From Mycobacterium hubeiense (GTDB lineage Bacteria; Actinomycetota; Actinomycetes; Mycobacteriales; Mycobacteriaceae), in the NCBI RefSeq assembly GCF_002838065.1, contig NZ_PIZU01000005.1, forward strand, positions 107,073 to 171,072: a stretch of 64,000 nt of DNA. Reading direction: 5' to 3'. Below are positions 52,073 to 60,208 of the stretch, in pieces. The notes under the pieces are model-generated. The model was not told the DNA's origin. It saw only the letters and a program-made list of their open reading frames with translations, and ran no database searches. The first letter of the stretch is position 1, and every line of letters begins with the position of its first letter. A program made the position numbers and the translations under genes.

Positions 52073-53221
52073 GTGCGCCGGGAGCTGTTCACCGACGACC
52101 ACGAGGCATTCCGCCAGCTGGCCCGCGACTTCGTCGAGAAGGAAGTGGTGCCGCACTATCCCGAATGGGAGAAGGCCGGCCGGATGCCGCGCGACGTGTT
52201 CAAGCAGATGGGTGCGCTGGGCATGCTGGGCATGGCGATCCCCGAGGAGTTCGGCGGCGCCGGCATCAACGACTACCGCTACAACGTCGTGCTCCAGGAG
52301 GAGGCGGCGCGCGCGCTGGTGACGCTGTCGACAGTGCGCACGCAGCTCGAGGTCATCCTGCCGTACTTCCTGCACTACGCGAACGAGGAGCAGCGGCGAC
52401 GCTGGTTCCCCGGCCTCGCGGCGGGCACCCTGTTGACCGCCGTCGCGATGACCGAGCCCGGCACCGGTTCTGACCTCGCAGGGGTACGCACCACGGCGGT
52501 GCGTGACGGCGACGACTATGTGCTCAACGGCGCCAAGACGTTCATCACCGGCGGGATCCAGGCCGACTTGGTGATCGTCGTCGCCCGCACGTCGACCGAC
52601 CCCGACAACCGGCGCCGCGGCCTGTCACTGCTCGTCGTCGAGGACGGCATGCCCGGTTTCACCCGGGGGCGTGAATTGGAGAAGATGGGCTGCAAGGTGC
52701 AGGACACTGCCGAGCTCTCCTTCTCCGATGTGCGGGTGCCCGCGGCGAACCTGCTGGGCGAGGAGGGCGAGGCGTTTGGCTACCTGGGCCACAACCTGCC
52801 GCAGGAGAGGCTCACGGTCGCAGTGGGTTCGGTGGCGCAAGCGCGCTCGGCGATTGAGGTGGCCATCGATTACACCAAGAACCGCAAGGCATTTGGGACG
52901 CCGGTGGCGTCGTTCCAGAACACCAAGTTCGAGCTGGCGGCATGCTCGACGGAAGTGGAGGCCGCGCAGGCGATGCTGGACAGGGCGGTGGCTCTGCATG
53001 TCGAGGGCGAGCTTTCACCGGCAGACGCTGCGCGGGTGAAGTTGTTCTGCACCGAGATGCAGGCCCGGGTCGTGGACCGGTGTCTGCAGCTGTTCGGCGG
53101 ATACGGCTACATGATGGAGTATCCGATCGCGCGGCTGTACACCGATGCGCGGGTGGCCCGCATCTATGCGGGCACCAGCGAGGTGATGAAGGTGATCATC
53201 GCCAAGTCGCTTGGCTTGTAG
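52073..53221 (+). CDS. Acyl-CoA dehydrogenase
   Basis: A 382-residue acyl-CoA dehydrogenase. MTEPGTGSDLAGV and LNGAKTFITGGIQADLVIVVAR are typical flavin-binding segments, and FGGYGYMMEYPIARLYTDARV contains the catalytic glutamate region; the C-terminus is YAGTSEVMKVIIAKSLGL. GTG 52073, preceded by AGGAGATCAC, is the start. It is followed by a hairpin and then a CMD-type gene. It most resembles ordinary straight-chain dehydrogenases. Confidence 0.93.
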   Translation: MRRELFTDDHEAFRQLARDFVEKEVVPHYPEWEKAGRMPRDVFKQMGALGMLGMAIPEEFGGAGINDYRYNVVLQEEAARALVTLSTVRTQLEVILPYFLHYANEEQRRRWFPGLAAGTLLTAVAMTEPGTGSDLAGVRTTAVRDGDDYVLNGAKTFITGGIQADLVIVVARTSTDPDNRRRGLSLLVVEDGMPGFTRGRELEKMGCKVQDTAELSFSDVRVPAANLLGEEGEAFGYLGHNLPQERLTVAVGSVAQARSAIEVAIDYTKNRKAFGTPVASFQNTKFELAACSTEVEAAQAMLDRAVALHVEGELSPADAARVKLFCTEMQARVVDRCLQLFGGYGYMMEYPIARLYTDARVARIYAGTSEVMKVIIAKSLGL

Positions 53222-53273
53222 CGATTTCGGCGTAGTTGGTCGCGCTCAGCGCGACCCAGCGCGCCGAAATCGC
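53221..53273. repeat. 53-nt intergenic hairpin, copy B
   Basis: The same outer arms as the hairpin at 47681; the inner stem is GTCGCGC-TCA-GCGCGAC, where a T-A pair has become a C-G pair. It overlaps the dehydrogenase stop codon at 53219-53221. The fold, not just the sequence, seems to be kept. Confidence 0.75.
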
Positions 53274-53298
53274 CACTTGTGAACGGAGGATAGAGACC

Positions 53299-53889
53299 AT
53301 CACGGGCCCACTTCTCAAGTCCCTGGACGCCGACGAATGGGGCGATGACGAATATGCCGCCGTCGGTGCGCTTTTCGGCATATCCGGCGACGACGTCCCG
53401 CGGGCCGGGTCCGGACACCCGAGGGACCCGCTGAAGTTCGACATCCTCGGCGTGCTGGCCCGCCATCCGGCGATGGCCCGAGACTTCCTGACGTACAACG
53501 GGTTTCTGCTGACCCGCGGTGAGTTGCCGTTGCGCCTACGCGAGCTCGCGGTGCTTCGTCTCTCGCACGCCCGTCGGTCGGCGTTCTTCTGGGGCGAACA
53601 CGTGCGGATCGCCAAGGCCGGCGGACTGTCGGACGACTACATCGACCGGCTCATCCGTGGCAATGACGAGTTTGACGGCGCGGAGCGGCTGGTGCTCGAG
53701 GCCACCGACCAGATGCTCGCCGCGGGCCGGGCGGACCCCCAGACGTGGCAGCGCCTCGTCGACGAACTCGGCACGCGTCAGGCGATGGAACTCATTTTCG
53801 TCGTCGGCACCTACGCCATGTTGGCGATGGCCTGTGACACCTGGGCGCTCGTGCCGCCACCAGGCAGCGCGCTCCTGCCGAGCACTTAA
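53299..53889 (+). CDS. Carboxymuconolactone decarboxylase family protein, likely start codon ATC
   Basis: A 196-residue CMD-family protein, similar in its core (LRELAVLRLSHARRSAFFWGEHVRIAKAGG) to the one at 45591. No ATG, GTG or TTG lies near its expected N-terminus. An ATC at 53299 sits nine bases after GGAGG with family-like sequence from there on, so either AUC is used or an ATG lost its G by one substitution. The frame opens at a TTG inside the hairpin (53236), which is less likely. It ends the plus-strand operon. Function unknown. Confidence 0.78.
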   Translation: MTGPLLKSLDADEWGDDEYAAVGALFGISGDDVPRAGSGHPRDPLKFDILGVLARHPAMARDFLTYNGFLLTRGELPLRLRELAVLRLSHARRSAFFWGEHVRIAKAGGLSDDYIDRLIRGNDEFDGAERLVLEATDQMLAAGRADPQTWQRLVDELGTRQAMELIFVVGTYAMLAMACDTWALVPPPGSALLPST

Positions 53890-53965
53890 TTTGCGGTAGG
53901 GAGCCCGCCACCTTGCACAAAATCCGAGGTGAGACAGGCGTCAAAAAATTCCTTCGGTGAGACCC

Positions 53966-53994
53966 TTGTCACAAGTGCCAAACCTACCTACTGT
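53966..53994 (+). promoter_or_regulatory. Putative promoter of the TetR gene at 54028
   Basis: TTGTCA (53966-53971) and TACTGT (53989-53994) are 17 bp apart and lead to the GTG at 54028. The inverted repeat described next overlaps the -10 box, as for autoregulated TetR promoters. Confidence 0.45.
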
Positions 53995-54012
53995 GTGTTC
54001 ACTAGGTTGGTT
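53981..54012. promoter_or_regulatory. AACCTACCTA-N12-TAGGTTGGTT dyad, candidate TetR operator
   Basis: Two 10-bp arms that match in nine positions are separated by 12 bp, just upstream of the TetR gene at 54028 and overlapping the suggested promoter. It is unrelated to the GAGAAT palindrome and the GTTGCC site, so each TetR here appears to have its own operator. Confidence 0.65.
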
Positions 54013-54027
54013 GACCGAAGGGGTTCG

Positions 54028-54663
54028 GTGTCCGAAGACGTGTCCGCACTTGACGCGAGCGCTCAGCGCCGCCCCTACGACACGCTGCTCGCCAAGGGTG
54101 AGGACCGCAGGCAGCGCATTCTCGCGGTGGCCGAACGGTTGGTCGCGCGCAACGGGTGGCGCAACACGTCACTGGCCCAGATCGCCAAGGAGGCCGGGGT
54201 GACCCCCGCGGGCCTTCTGCACCACTTCGAATCCAAAGAACAGCTGCTCAACGCGGTGCTCGACGCCCGCGACGCCGACGACGACGCGCACGCGGACCGG
54301 TCGGGCGACCTAATCACCGAGATCGGGCGGGTGGCCGAGCGGTTCAATCGGGCACCCGAATTGGTGGGCACCTTCACCGTGCTGCTGGTGGAGAACATCG
54401 CGCCCGACGCCCCGCTGCACGACCGGTTGCTCAATCGGCAACGCGCGGCGGTGGAGATCGTCGCCGACCTCATCCGACGCGGTCAGCAGGCCGGCCGCTA
54501 CCGCACAGACCTCGACGCGGCCACCAAGGCCGTGGAGATTCTCGCCTTCGTCAACGGAATGGAGACCTCATGGCTGCTCGACCCTTCGATACCACTGACC
54601 GAGGTGTTCAAGGGGTACGCCGAAATGCTCGCCCGCGACTTCGCTCCGGGAGCGAGCGCGTGA
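54028..54663 (+). CDS. TetR family transcriptional regulator
   Basis: A 211-residue TetR protein. The helix-turn-helix is in NTSLAQIAKEAGVTPAGLLHHFESK (about residues 40-65), and the helical domain ends with an FAPGASA tail. GTG 54028, preceded by GAAGGGGTTCG, is chosen over ATG 53929, which would place the operator in the coding region. It is coupled by a one-base overlap to an unknown gene. The inverted repeat upstream suggests autoregulation. Its inducer is unknown. Confidence 0.87.
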   Translation: MSEDVSALDASAQRRPYDTLLAKGEDRRQRILAVAERLVARNGWRNTSLAQIAKEAGVTPAGLLHHFESKEQLLNAVLDARDADDDAHADRSGDLITEIGRVAERFNRAPELVGTFTVLLVENIAPDAPLHDRLLNRQRAAVEIVADLIRRGQQAGRYRTDLDAATKAVEILAFVNGMETSWLLDPSIPLTEVFKGYAEMLARDFAPGASA

Positions 54664-55190
54664 TGGCGACCGAGCTCGACATGAGGTATCGGCTCGACGT
54701 CGTCGCCCCGAGCGTGCTCGACGTGGTCAGATACGCCGGCGGCTTGATGTACGACCGGTCGATGGCCGGCTGGGATGTCACCGTGCTGATCGGCCAGGAC
54801 GTGGACGTGCGGCCGCTGCAGATCCTCGGGGTGGCGACCTCGGACTTGGAGGATGCGCTCCAGTTGTGGGCGCAGCGTCCGCATCCGCACACCGTCGCGG
54901 TCGCCTCCGAACTGTTGTCCGTCGACGAGCGGGTGCGCCACGGCGTGCTCGGCGCGCTCGATCAGGGTCTGACCGAGGTGACGCTGTGGGGGGAGCAGTG
55001 GCCGGCCGACCTCGACCGCAATGTCGACGACGTGCAGCATCGGCTGAGCGCGGCGGCCCGCGCGTTCAAGGCGCAGGCACTGGCGGCGCTGGGCGATCCG
55101 GAGGCCGACTTCGTCGGCGGTAGTGAAACATTCCGCTGTGGGGTGATGGCGCGCCCGTCGGTGGCAGCGGACCTGATTCCGGCGTCGTAG
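54663..55190 (+). CDS. Conserved protein of unknown function
   Basis: A 175-residue soluble protein that I do not recognise. It has no signal peptide or transmembrane segment. It begins with a variable N-terminus, then RYRLDVVAPSVLDVVRYAGGLMYDRSMAGWDVTVLI, mixed hydrophobic strands and helices, and an ADFVGGSETFRCGVMARPS region. ATG 54663 overlaps the TetR stop by one base, so it is probably co-expressed and may be controlled by that TetR. A hairpin follows at 55196, separating it from the convergent quinone oxidoreductase. Confidence 0.72.
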   Translation: MATELDMRYRLDVVAPSVLDVVRYAGGLMYDRSMAGWDVTVLIGQDVDVRPLQILGVATSDLEDALQLWAQRPHPHTVAVASELLSVDERVRHGVLGALDQGLTEVTLWGEQWPADLDRNVDDVQHRLSAAARAFKAQALAALGDPEADFVGGSETFRCGVMARPSVAADLIPAS

Positions 55191-55195
55191 CGGTC

Positions 55196-55254
55196 GCGAG
55201 ATTGCGGCCCGGCAGCGAAAGATCGAGTACGGGCCTGCGGGAATGCAATCTCGC
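55196..55254. terminator. Hairpin between convergent genes (GCGAGATTGC ... GCAATCTCGC)
   Basis: Ten-base arms at 55196-55205 and 55245-55254, with an inner GGCCCG (55206-55211) that can pair with CGGGCC (55230-55235). It lies between the unknown gene and the convergent oxidoreductase, so it could end both transcripts. No T-run follows. Confidence 0.6.
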
Positions 55255-55264
55255 GGAGGTTTGG

Positions 55265-56230
55265 TCAGGTGAGGTCGATCAAGACCTTGCCGATGGCCTT
55301 GCCGTCGGCGACATGGCGTAGCGCAGCGGCCGTTTCGGCCAGCGGGTAGACAGCGCCGATGTGGGGGAGCACCCGTCGAGTGGCCAACAATTCGGCGAGT
55401 TCGGTTTCGTTGCGCGCGAATTCGTCCGGCGGCACATCCTGGAACTGGAAGCCGAGCACGTGCACACCTTTGACGAGTACCAGGTTGAGCGGGATGCGGG
55501 GGATGACGCCGGAGGCGTAGCCGACTGTGACGAACCGTCCGCCATGGCGCAGCGATCGCAATGCCGGCTCCGACAGCTCACCGCCGACGGGGTCGACGAC
55601 GGCTGCCGCGCCTTCCGGTAACGCCTCTTTCAACTGCTGACGAAGGTCATCCGAGCGATAGTTGATGCGATGTCGTGCGCCGTAAGACGCTGCGACATCG
55701 AGCTTTTCGTTCGATGACGCTACCGCGATGATCGCAGCGCTGAGCTGCACGCCGAGCTGCACAGCCGCCAGGCCCACGCCGCCGCCGGCGCCGAGCACGA
55801 CGACGTCGTCGCCCGACTGCACCTTCGCGACAGAGCGCAGCGTGTGATAGGCCGTGCGGTACGCGACGCCGAAGGCCGCCGCCGTGTGATCGTCGACGCC
55901 ATCCGGTATCCGGGCGAGGCCCGCGGCGTCCACCACCACTTCTTCTGCGAAGGCGCCGTAGAGGCCCGTGTCGGTCACACGGTCACCGACTGCGAAGTCG
56001 TCGACGCCTGGGCCGAGTTCTATGATCTCGCCGGCGAATTCGCTACCGGGTATGAACGGTGGCGGCACGCTGATCTGGTATTGATTGGCGACGAGCAAGA
56101 CATCGGGATAGTTGACCGCCGCCGCGCCGACCCGTATCCGCACCTGCCCTTCACCGACGCCCGGCGATGGAAGGTCTTCGATGCGAACAACTTCCGGCGG
56201 GCCATAGGCCGGGCAGACGGCGGCTAGCAC
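55265..56230 (-). CDS. NADPH:quinone oxidoreductase-type zinc-independent medium-chain dehydrogenase
   Basis: A 321-residue medium-chain dehydrogenase/reductase. The nucleotide-binding VLGAGGGVGLAAVQLGVQL lies near residue 152, and the zinc-binding cysteine/histidine set of true alcohol dehydrogenases is absent, matching the quinone oxidoreductase branch. GTG 56230 overlaps the upstream stop by seven bases; the frame extends upstream into the kinase gene. It is the last gene of a TetR-VOC-dehydrogenase-kinase operon. Substrate unknown, possibly an enone. Confidence 0.86.
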   Translation of the reverse strand: MLAAVCPAYGPPEVVRIEDLPSPGVGEGQVRIRVGAAAVNYPDVLLVANQYQISVPPPFIPGSEFAGEIIELGPGVDDFAVGDRVTDTGLYGAFAEEVVVDAAGLARIPDGVDDHTAAAFGVAYRTAYHTLRSVAKVQSGDDVVVLGAGGGVGLAAVQLGVQLSAAIIAVASSNEKLDVAASYGARHRINYRSDDLRQQLKEALPEGAAAVVDPVGGELSEPALRSLRHGGRFVTVGYASGVIPRIPLNLVLVKGVHVLGFQFQDVPPDEFARNETELAELLATRRVLPHIGAVYPLAETAAALRHVADGKAIGKVLIDLT

Positions 56231-57249
56231 CGGTAATCGCTGGATTCGGCCAGTTCGGCCGCCGACCGCATCAAGTCCACGATGATGGGGCCATACGCCA
56301 GCAACTTCTCGTTGTCGCCGGCACGCTGGTAGCCCTGCTCCAGCACAATCGCAAGTTTCCACTTGGCCAGCACCAGGTAGTAGTCCAGGTCGTCGACCTG
56401 CCGACCGGACACCTCGGCGTAATGCGCGACGACGTCTGAGCGCGAGGGCATTCCGCGCATGTCCACGTAGTTCATGCCCGACGGGGCGCTCGTGTCTTCT
56501 GGCCAGCTCTGCACCATCCAGCCGAGGTCCAGCTTCGGATCGCCGACCGTGCCCATCTCCCAGTCGACGATCGCCGCCAACCGAGCGGGTGCGCCGTGGT
56601 GATACATCACGTTCGCGAACTGGTAGTCACCGTGCATCAGGCCGGGGATGTAGTCCAGCGGCCGGTGCGTGCGCAGCCATTCGGTGGCCACATCGAGCCC
56701 TTCGAGTTCGCGGCCATTGATGCGCTCGAAAAAGCCGATCCAGCGGTCGACTTGGCGTTCGTGGAAACCGTCGGGACGGCCGAAGTCACCCAATCCCTTG
56801 GCGCGCCAATCCACCTTGGACAGCAGCGCGATGCCTTCGGCCAATTGATAGGCCAGGCCCGCGCGGGCATCGTCGTCGGTGTCGAACGGTGCCGGCCATT
56901 GCCCGTCGTCCAGGTCCATCGGCGACCAGCCGTCGACGAAACCCATGAGATAGAACGGGCGCCCGAGCACCGACGGGTCATCGCACACGCCGACCGCGGC
57001 GGTGTGGGGGACCTCGGTGCCATCCAAGGCTTCGATGATGCGCCACTCGCGCAGGATGCCCTTGTCGCGATCCGGCGGCGCCTCCGGCGGCGGCATGCGA
57101 AGGACACAGCGCTCCTCGCCGCGACGGATCTCGTAGATCACGTTCTGAGTGCCGCCGGACAGGTAGCGCGTCTGTATCGGCTCACCCGTACCAGGTAGGC
57201 CGGCCTCGTCCATCCAATCGGCAAGGCGTGCAACGTCGATCTCGCTCAT
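56224..57249 (-). CDS. ACAD10/11-type aminoglycoside phosphotransferase-like kinase
   Basis: A 341-residue APH-fold kinase. HGDYQFAN is at residues 206-213 and DWEMG begins at 229, the intact catalytic and Mg2+ residues. The N-lobe reads VLRMPPPEAPPDRDKGILREWR and CDDPSVLGRPFYLM, close to the kinase part of human ACAD10/ACAD11. Those kinases phosphorylate 4-hydroxyacyl-CoA so a dehydrogenase domain can eliminate phosphate. ATG 57249 overlaps the dehydrogenase stop by four bases. The function is by analogy. Confidence 0.87.
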   Translation of the reverse strand: MSEIDVARLADWMDEAGLPGTGEPIQTRYLSGGTQNVIYEIRRGEERCVLRMPPPEAPPDRDKGILREWRIIEALDGTEVPHTAAVGVCDDPSVLGRPFYLMGFVDGWSPMDLDDGQWPAPFDTDDDARAGLAYQLAEGIALLSKVDWRAKGLGDFGRPDGFHERQVDRWIGFFERINGRELEGLDVATEWLRTHRPLDYIPGLMHGDYQFANVMYHHGAPARLAAIVDWEMGTVGDPKLDLGWMVQSWPEDTSAPSGMNYVDMRGMPSRSDVVAHYAEVSGRQVDDLDYYLVLAKWKLAIVLEQGYQRAGDNEKLLAYGPIIVDLMRSAAELAESSDYRC

Positions 57250-58547
57250 AGATTGCCCACCTCGTGCTCGAGGAAGTCGGCGTACTTCGCCTGGGCTGCT
57301 TCGCGTTTGCGCGGTATCCACTCGCTGGGCCAGGTGTCTTCGGTGGGCTGGTAGTCGCGCAGCACCTGCTTGGCCACTGTCGCTTTGTGCACTTCGGTGG
57401 GGCCGTCGGCCAGGCCCATCACGGCCGCACCGGTGACCATGCCCATGAACGGCATCTCGTTGGTGACACCGAGTGCGCCGTGTACTTGCATTGCCCGCCA
57501 GGCGATATCGTGCAGCACCGTCGGCATCACGACCTTGACCGCGGCGATGTCCTTGCGCACCTTCTTGTAGTCGTTGTACTTGTCGATCTCCCACGCGGTG
57601 TAAAGCACCATCAGCCGGAACTGCAGCAACTGGGCATACGAATCGGCGATATAGCCCTGCACGAACTGCTTTTCCGACAGCCGGCTTCCTTGCGTCTCGC
57701 GGGACAGCGCGCGCTCGCACATCATGTCCAGCGCCTTGCGGGACAGGCCGATGGTGCGCATGGCGTGGTGGATGCGACCGCCGCCGAGACGGGTCTGCGC
57801 GATGACGAACGCTTGGCCTTCACCGCCGAGCAGCGCGTCGCCCGGCACCCGGACGTTGTCGTAGTGGATCAGCGCGTGCGAGCCCTCGTCGTCACGCTCG
57901 CCGTACAGCCCGACATTGCGGACGATCTTCACGCCCGGTGTGTCCGTGGGCACCAGGAACATCGACATCCCTTGGTACGGGCTGACATCGGGATTGGTCA
58001 CCACCATGACGATGAGGAACGCGGCGGTCTTGGCGTTGGAGGAGAAGAACTTGTAGCCGTTGATCACCCAGTCGTCGCCGTCGCGCACGGCGCGGGTCTT
58101 GAACAGCGTCGGGTCCGCGCCGGCGTGCGGCTCGGTCATCGAATAGCAGGAGAAGAGCTCGCCGTCGAGCAGCGGGCGCAGATAGCGCCGCTTCTGCTCC
58201 TCGGTGCCGTAGTGCGCGATGATCTCGGCGTTACCGGTGTCGGGTGCCTGACAGCCGAACACGATGGGCGCCCATTGCGATCGGCCGAGGATCTCGTTGA
58301 GCAGAGCCAGTTTCAGCTGTCCGTAGCCCTGCCCGCCGAGCTCCGGGCCGAGGTGCGTCGCCCACAACCCCGTGCGCCGCACCTCCTCCTTGAGCGGGTC
58401 GATGACCTTGCGCCTGTTCTCGTCGAGCGGCACGAACTGCTGATGCGGGAAGGCCAGATCGAGCGGTTCGACCTCCTCGCGGACGAATTCGTCGGCCCAG
58501 TCGAGCAGCTTCTGATACTCGGGGTCGGTTTCGAAATCCCACGCCAT
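57246..58547 (-). CDS. ACAD10/11-like acyl-CoA dehydrogenase
   Basis: A 433-residue acyl-CoA dehydrogenase. QAPDTGNAEIIAHYG, YSMTEPHAGADP, TPGVKIVRNVGLYG and LADGPTEVHKATVAKQVL follow the ACAD10/ACAD11 subfamily sequence. It is encoded directly before the kinase, in the opposite domain order to the fused human protein. Together they could turn 4-hydroxyacyl-CoA into enoyl-CoA. ATG 58547. The VOC gene is 24 bp upstream. The reaction has not been shown for this pair; it is inferred. Confidence 0.9.
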   Translation of the reverse strand: MAWDFETDPEYQKLLDWADEFVREEVEPLDLAFPHQQFVPLDENRRKVIDPLKEEVRRTGLWATHLGPELGGQGYGQLKLALLNEILGRSQWAPIVFGCQAPDTGNAEIIAHYGTEEQKRRYLRPLLDGELFSCYSMTEPHAGADPTLFKTRAVRDGDDWVINGYKFFSSNAKTAAFLIVMVVTNPDVSPYQGMSMFLVPTDTPGVKIVRNVGLYGERDDEGSHALIHYDNVRVPGDALLGGEGQAFVIAQTRLGGGRIHHAMRTIGLSRKALDMMCERALSRETQGSRLSEKQFVQGYIADSYAQLLQFRLMVLYTAWEIDKYNDYKKVRKDIAAVKVVMPTVLHDIAWRAMQVHGALGVTNEMPFMGMVTGAAVMGLADGPTEVHKATVAKQVLRDYQPTEDTWPSEWIPRKREAAQAKYADFLEHEVGNL

Positions 58548-58571
58548 TGGGGTACTCCTTCGATTTGTCGG

Positions 58572-59033
58572 TCACTGGGCCATCGATTGCAGAAATCCCG
58601 GCCAGTCGGGGAACAGTGCGCGGTCGACGATCTCGATGCGGGTGCTCGTCGCGTCGACGTGGTAGGCGAAGCTCTGATGCTGATCGGCGCAGGGAGCGAC
58701 TTCACGGGCGAAGCCCGCTTGCTCCAATTGCAGTGAGGCCGTGGCGATGTCGTCGGTCCAATATCCGAGGTGATGGGTAGCCCGCCCCGGTACCGCCGTC
58801 CACGGCGTGCCCGGCACTGCTTGCACTAGTTCGAGATGCGGGGCCTGCACCGAGTAGCTCATGCGAAACGGAACCTCGTATCCGCCGTCGGCGGTTACCA
58901 CCGGCACGATGTATTCCATCGGCTTTGTCCAGTGGTATCCCGCGACGGCGGTCAAGTGCGCAGCCGCCTCGTCAAGATCGGGTACCACGATGCCGGTGTG
59001 GTAGAAGTCTGTTGGCGATAGCGGCGCATTCAT
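58572..59033 (-). CDS. VOC (glyoxalase/bleomycin resistance) family protein
   Basis: A 153-residue vicinal-oxygen-chelate protein with two beta-alpha-beta-beta-beta units. FYHTGIVVPDLDEAAAHL, ELVQAVPG and HHLGYWTDDI carry the likely metal ligands (His, Glu, His, and a later Glu in RIEIVD). Functions in this family include isomerases, epimerases and dioxygenases; in mycobacteria, methylmalonyl-CoA epimerase is one example. ATG 59033 overlaps the TetR stop by four bases. Reaction not assigned. Confidence 0.83.
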   Translation of the reverse strand: MNAPLSPTDFYHTGIVVPDLDEAAAHLTAVAGYHWTKPMEYIVPVVTADGGYEVPFRMSYSVQAPHLELVQAVPGTPWTAVPGRATHHLGYWTDDIATASLQLEQAGFAREVAPCADQHQSFAYHVDATSTRIEIVDRALFPDWPGFLQSMAQ

Positions 59034-59692
59034 GCCGTGCCTTTCGCACGCAGGTTGAAGCCGGCGATCAGCGCCGCGACGTCTTCGGTGACGACCTCGG
59101 CAAAGGAACGATTGCCGAAAGCGCCACCTGCCCAGTGCCGTACGCCTTCGCTAACGTGCATCTGGGCCAGATGGGACAGGTGGGCGATGTCGACGTGCTC
59201 GGCCAGCTTGCCGTCGGCTTGCGCCTTGGCGAACAACTCGCCGAACATATCGGCGTCGTTGTCATCGGCAAGCTCACCCGCGAGGATCCGTTGCTCATGG
59301 CGATATCCCTCGAGGATCGTCTCGACGATCAACTCGCGGGGATTGCGGGCCATCGAACGTTCCAGGCTGCGCAGCGCCTCGCCGATCACCGCTTCGACGT
59401 CGTAGTCGGTGTCGAGCAACGCCCGGACGATCGTTTGCGCAGCGCGGGTCGAGAGCAGCCCGACCTCGAACAGCACGTCCTCTTTCGCCGGGAAATAGAA
59501 ATAAAACAACGCCCGCGAAACGCCCGCCGCCCGGCAGATATCGGCGACGGTCGTGTTGGCGTAGCCGTTGGTCCGCCATAGCGCCATCGCCGCCTGCACC
59601 AGCGCACGCTTGGTCTCATGCGAGCGCGCCCGCTGATACGAGGCCCGGCGCTGACCACCGTCAGCAACTACTGACGTGCTGTTCCTGGCCAC
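59030..59692 (-). CDS. TetR family transcriptional regulator
   Basis: A 220-residue TetR protein. The helix-turn-helix is in NTTVADICRAAGVSRALFYFYFPAKEDVLFE (about residues 46-75). GTG 59692 is the start. It heads the operon that includes VOC, the ACAD10/11-like dehydrogenase, the kinase and a quinone oxidoreductase. The dyad ATAGTT-N11-AACTAT lies upstream between it and the divergent VOC gene, so it probably controls both directions. Its inducer is unknown. Confidence 0.88.
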   Translation of the reverse strand: MARNSTSVVADGGQRRASYQRARSHETKRALVQAAMALWRTNGYANTTVADICRAAGVSRALFYFYFPAKEDVLFEVGLLSTRAAQTIVRALLDTDYDVEAVIGEALRSLERSMARNPRELIVETILEGYRHEQRILAGELADDNDADMFGELFAKAQADGKLAEHVDIAHLSHLAQMHVSEGVRHWAGGAFGNRSFAEVVTEDVAALIAGFNLRAKGTA

Positions 59693-59726
59693 AATTGCAC
59701 TGTAACAGCGAAATTGATGCTTGCAA

Positions 59727-59749
59727 ATAGTTGACGTCTGTCTAACTAT
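59727..59749. promoter_or_regulatory. ATAGTT-N11-AACTAT dyad, candidate TetR operator
   Basis: Perfect 6-bp arms with an 11-bp spacer in the 63-bp gap between the divergent TetR and VOC genes. It ends seven bases before the GTG of the VOC gene, which has no clear ribosome site, hinting at a very short leader. Confidence 0.5.
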
Positions 59750-59755
59750 CTAGGG

Positions 59756-60208
59756 GTGACATCAACCCAGCTGCACCACGTCGTCATGCGAAGCCATTCG
59801 GCGTCGACGTTCATCACCTTCCTGACCGACGTGGTCGGGATGACGGTCCAGTTCACGATGCATGTGCCCGGCGAAATCCTCGAGAAAACCTTGGGCTGGC
59901 CGCTGTCCGACGGTGCGCAGGTGACGATGCTGGGCACCGGCGAGGCGGGCCTGATCGAGGTGCTCGATGTGCCGGAGCGCCTCCGTGACGTGGCACCTGA
60001 AGGACTCGCTGCGTTGTCGTTTCTGACAAACGACTTCGACGCGGTCCGCGAGAAGGCCAAGACGTTCGCCAGTGACGTGACGATGCTCGACACCGGCGTG
60101 CCCGGCGTCCAGCTGTTCTTCTGCACGATGGGCGGGGTGCCGATCGAGTTCGTGGGAGCCTATGCCCCAGAAGCGAACTCCGCGACCAGCGATGCGACGA
60201 ACTCCTGA
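59756..60208 (+). CDS. VOC family protein
   Basis: A 150-residue VOC-fold protein. LHHVVMRSHSASTFITFLTDVVGMTVQF is the first half and VPGVQLFFCTMGGVPIEFVGAY the metal-side end with the usual Glu. It is not close to the VOC protein at 58572. GTG 59756 is the start, seven bases after the dyad. Its 3' end overlaps the convergent LLM gene by 49 bp, so its last 16 codons are read on both strands. Function unknown. Confidence 0.8.
   Translation: MTSTQLHHVVMRSHSASTFITFLTDVVGMTVQFTMHVPGEILEKTLGWPLSDGAQVTMLGTGEAGLIEVLDVPERLRDVAPEGLAALSFLTNDFDAVREKAKTFASDVTMLDTGVPGVQLFFCTMGGVPIEFVGAYAPEANSATSDATNS

Noticed and set aside
53236..53298. TTG 53236 as start of the CMD-family gene
   Set aside because: It lies inside a conserved hairpin and has no ribosome binding site; ATC 53299 fits better.
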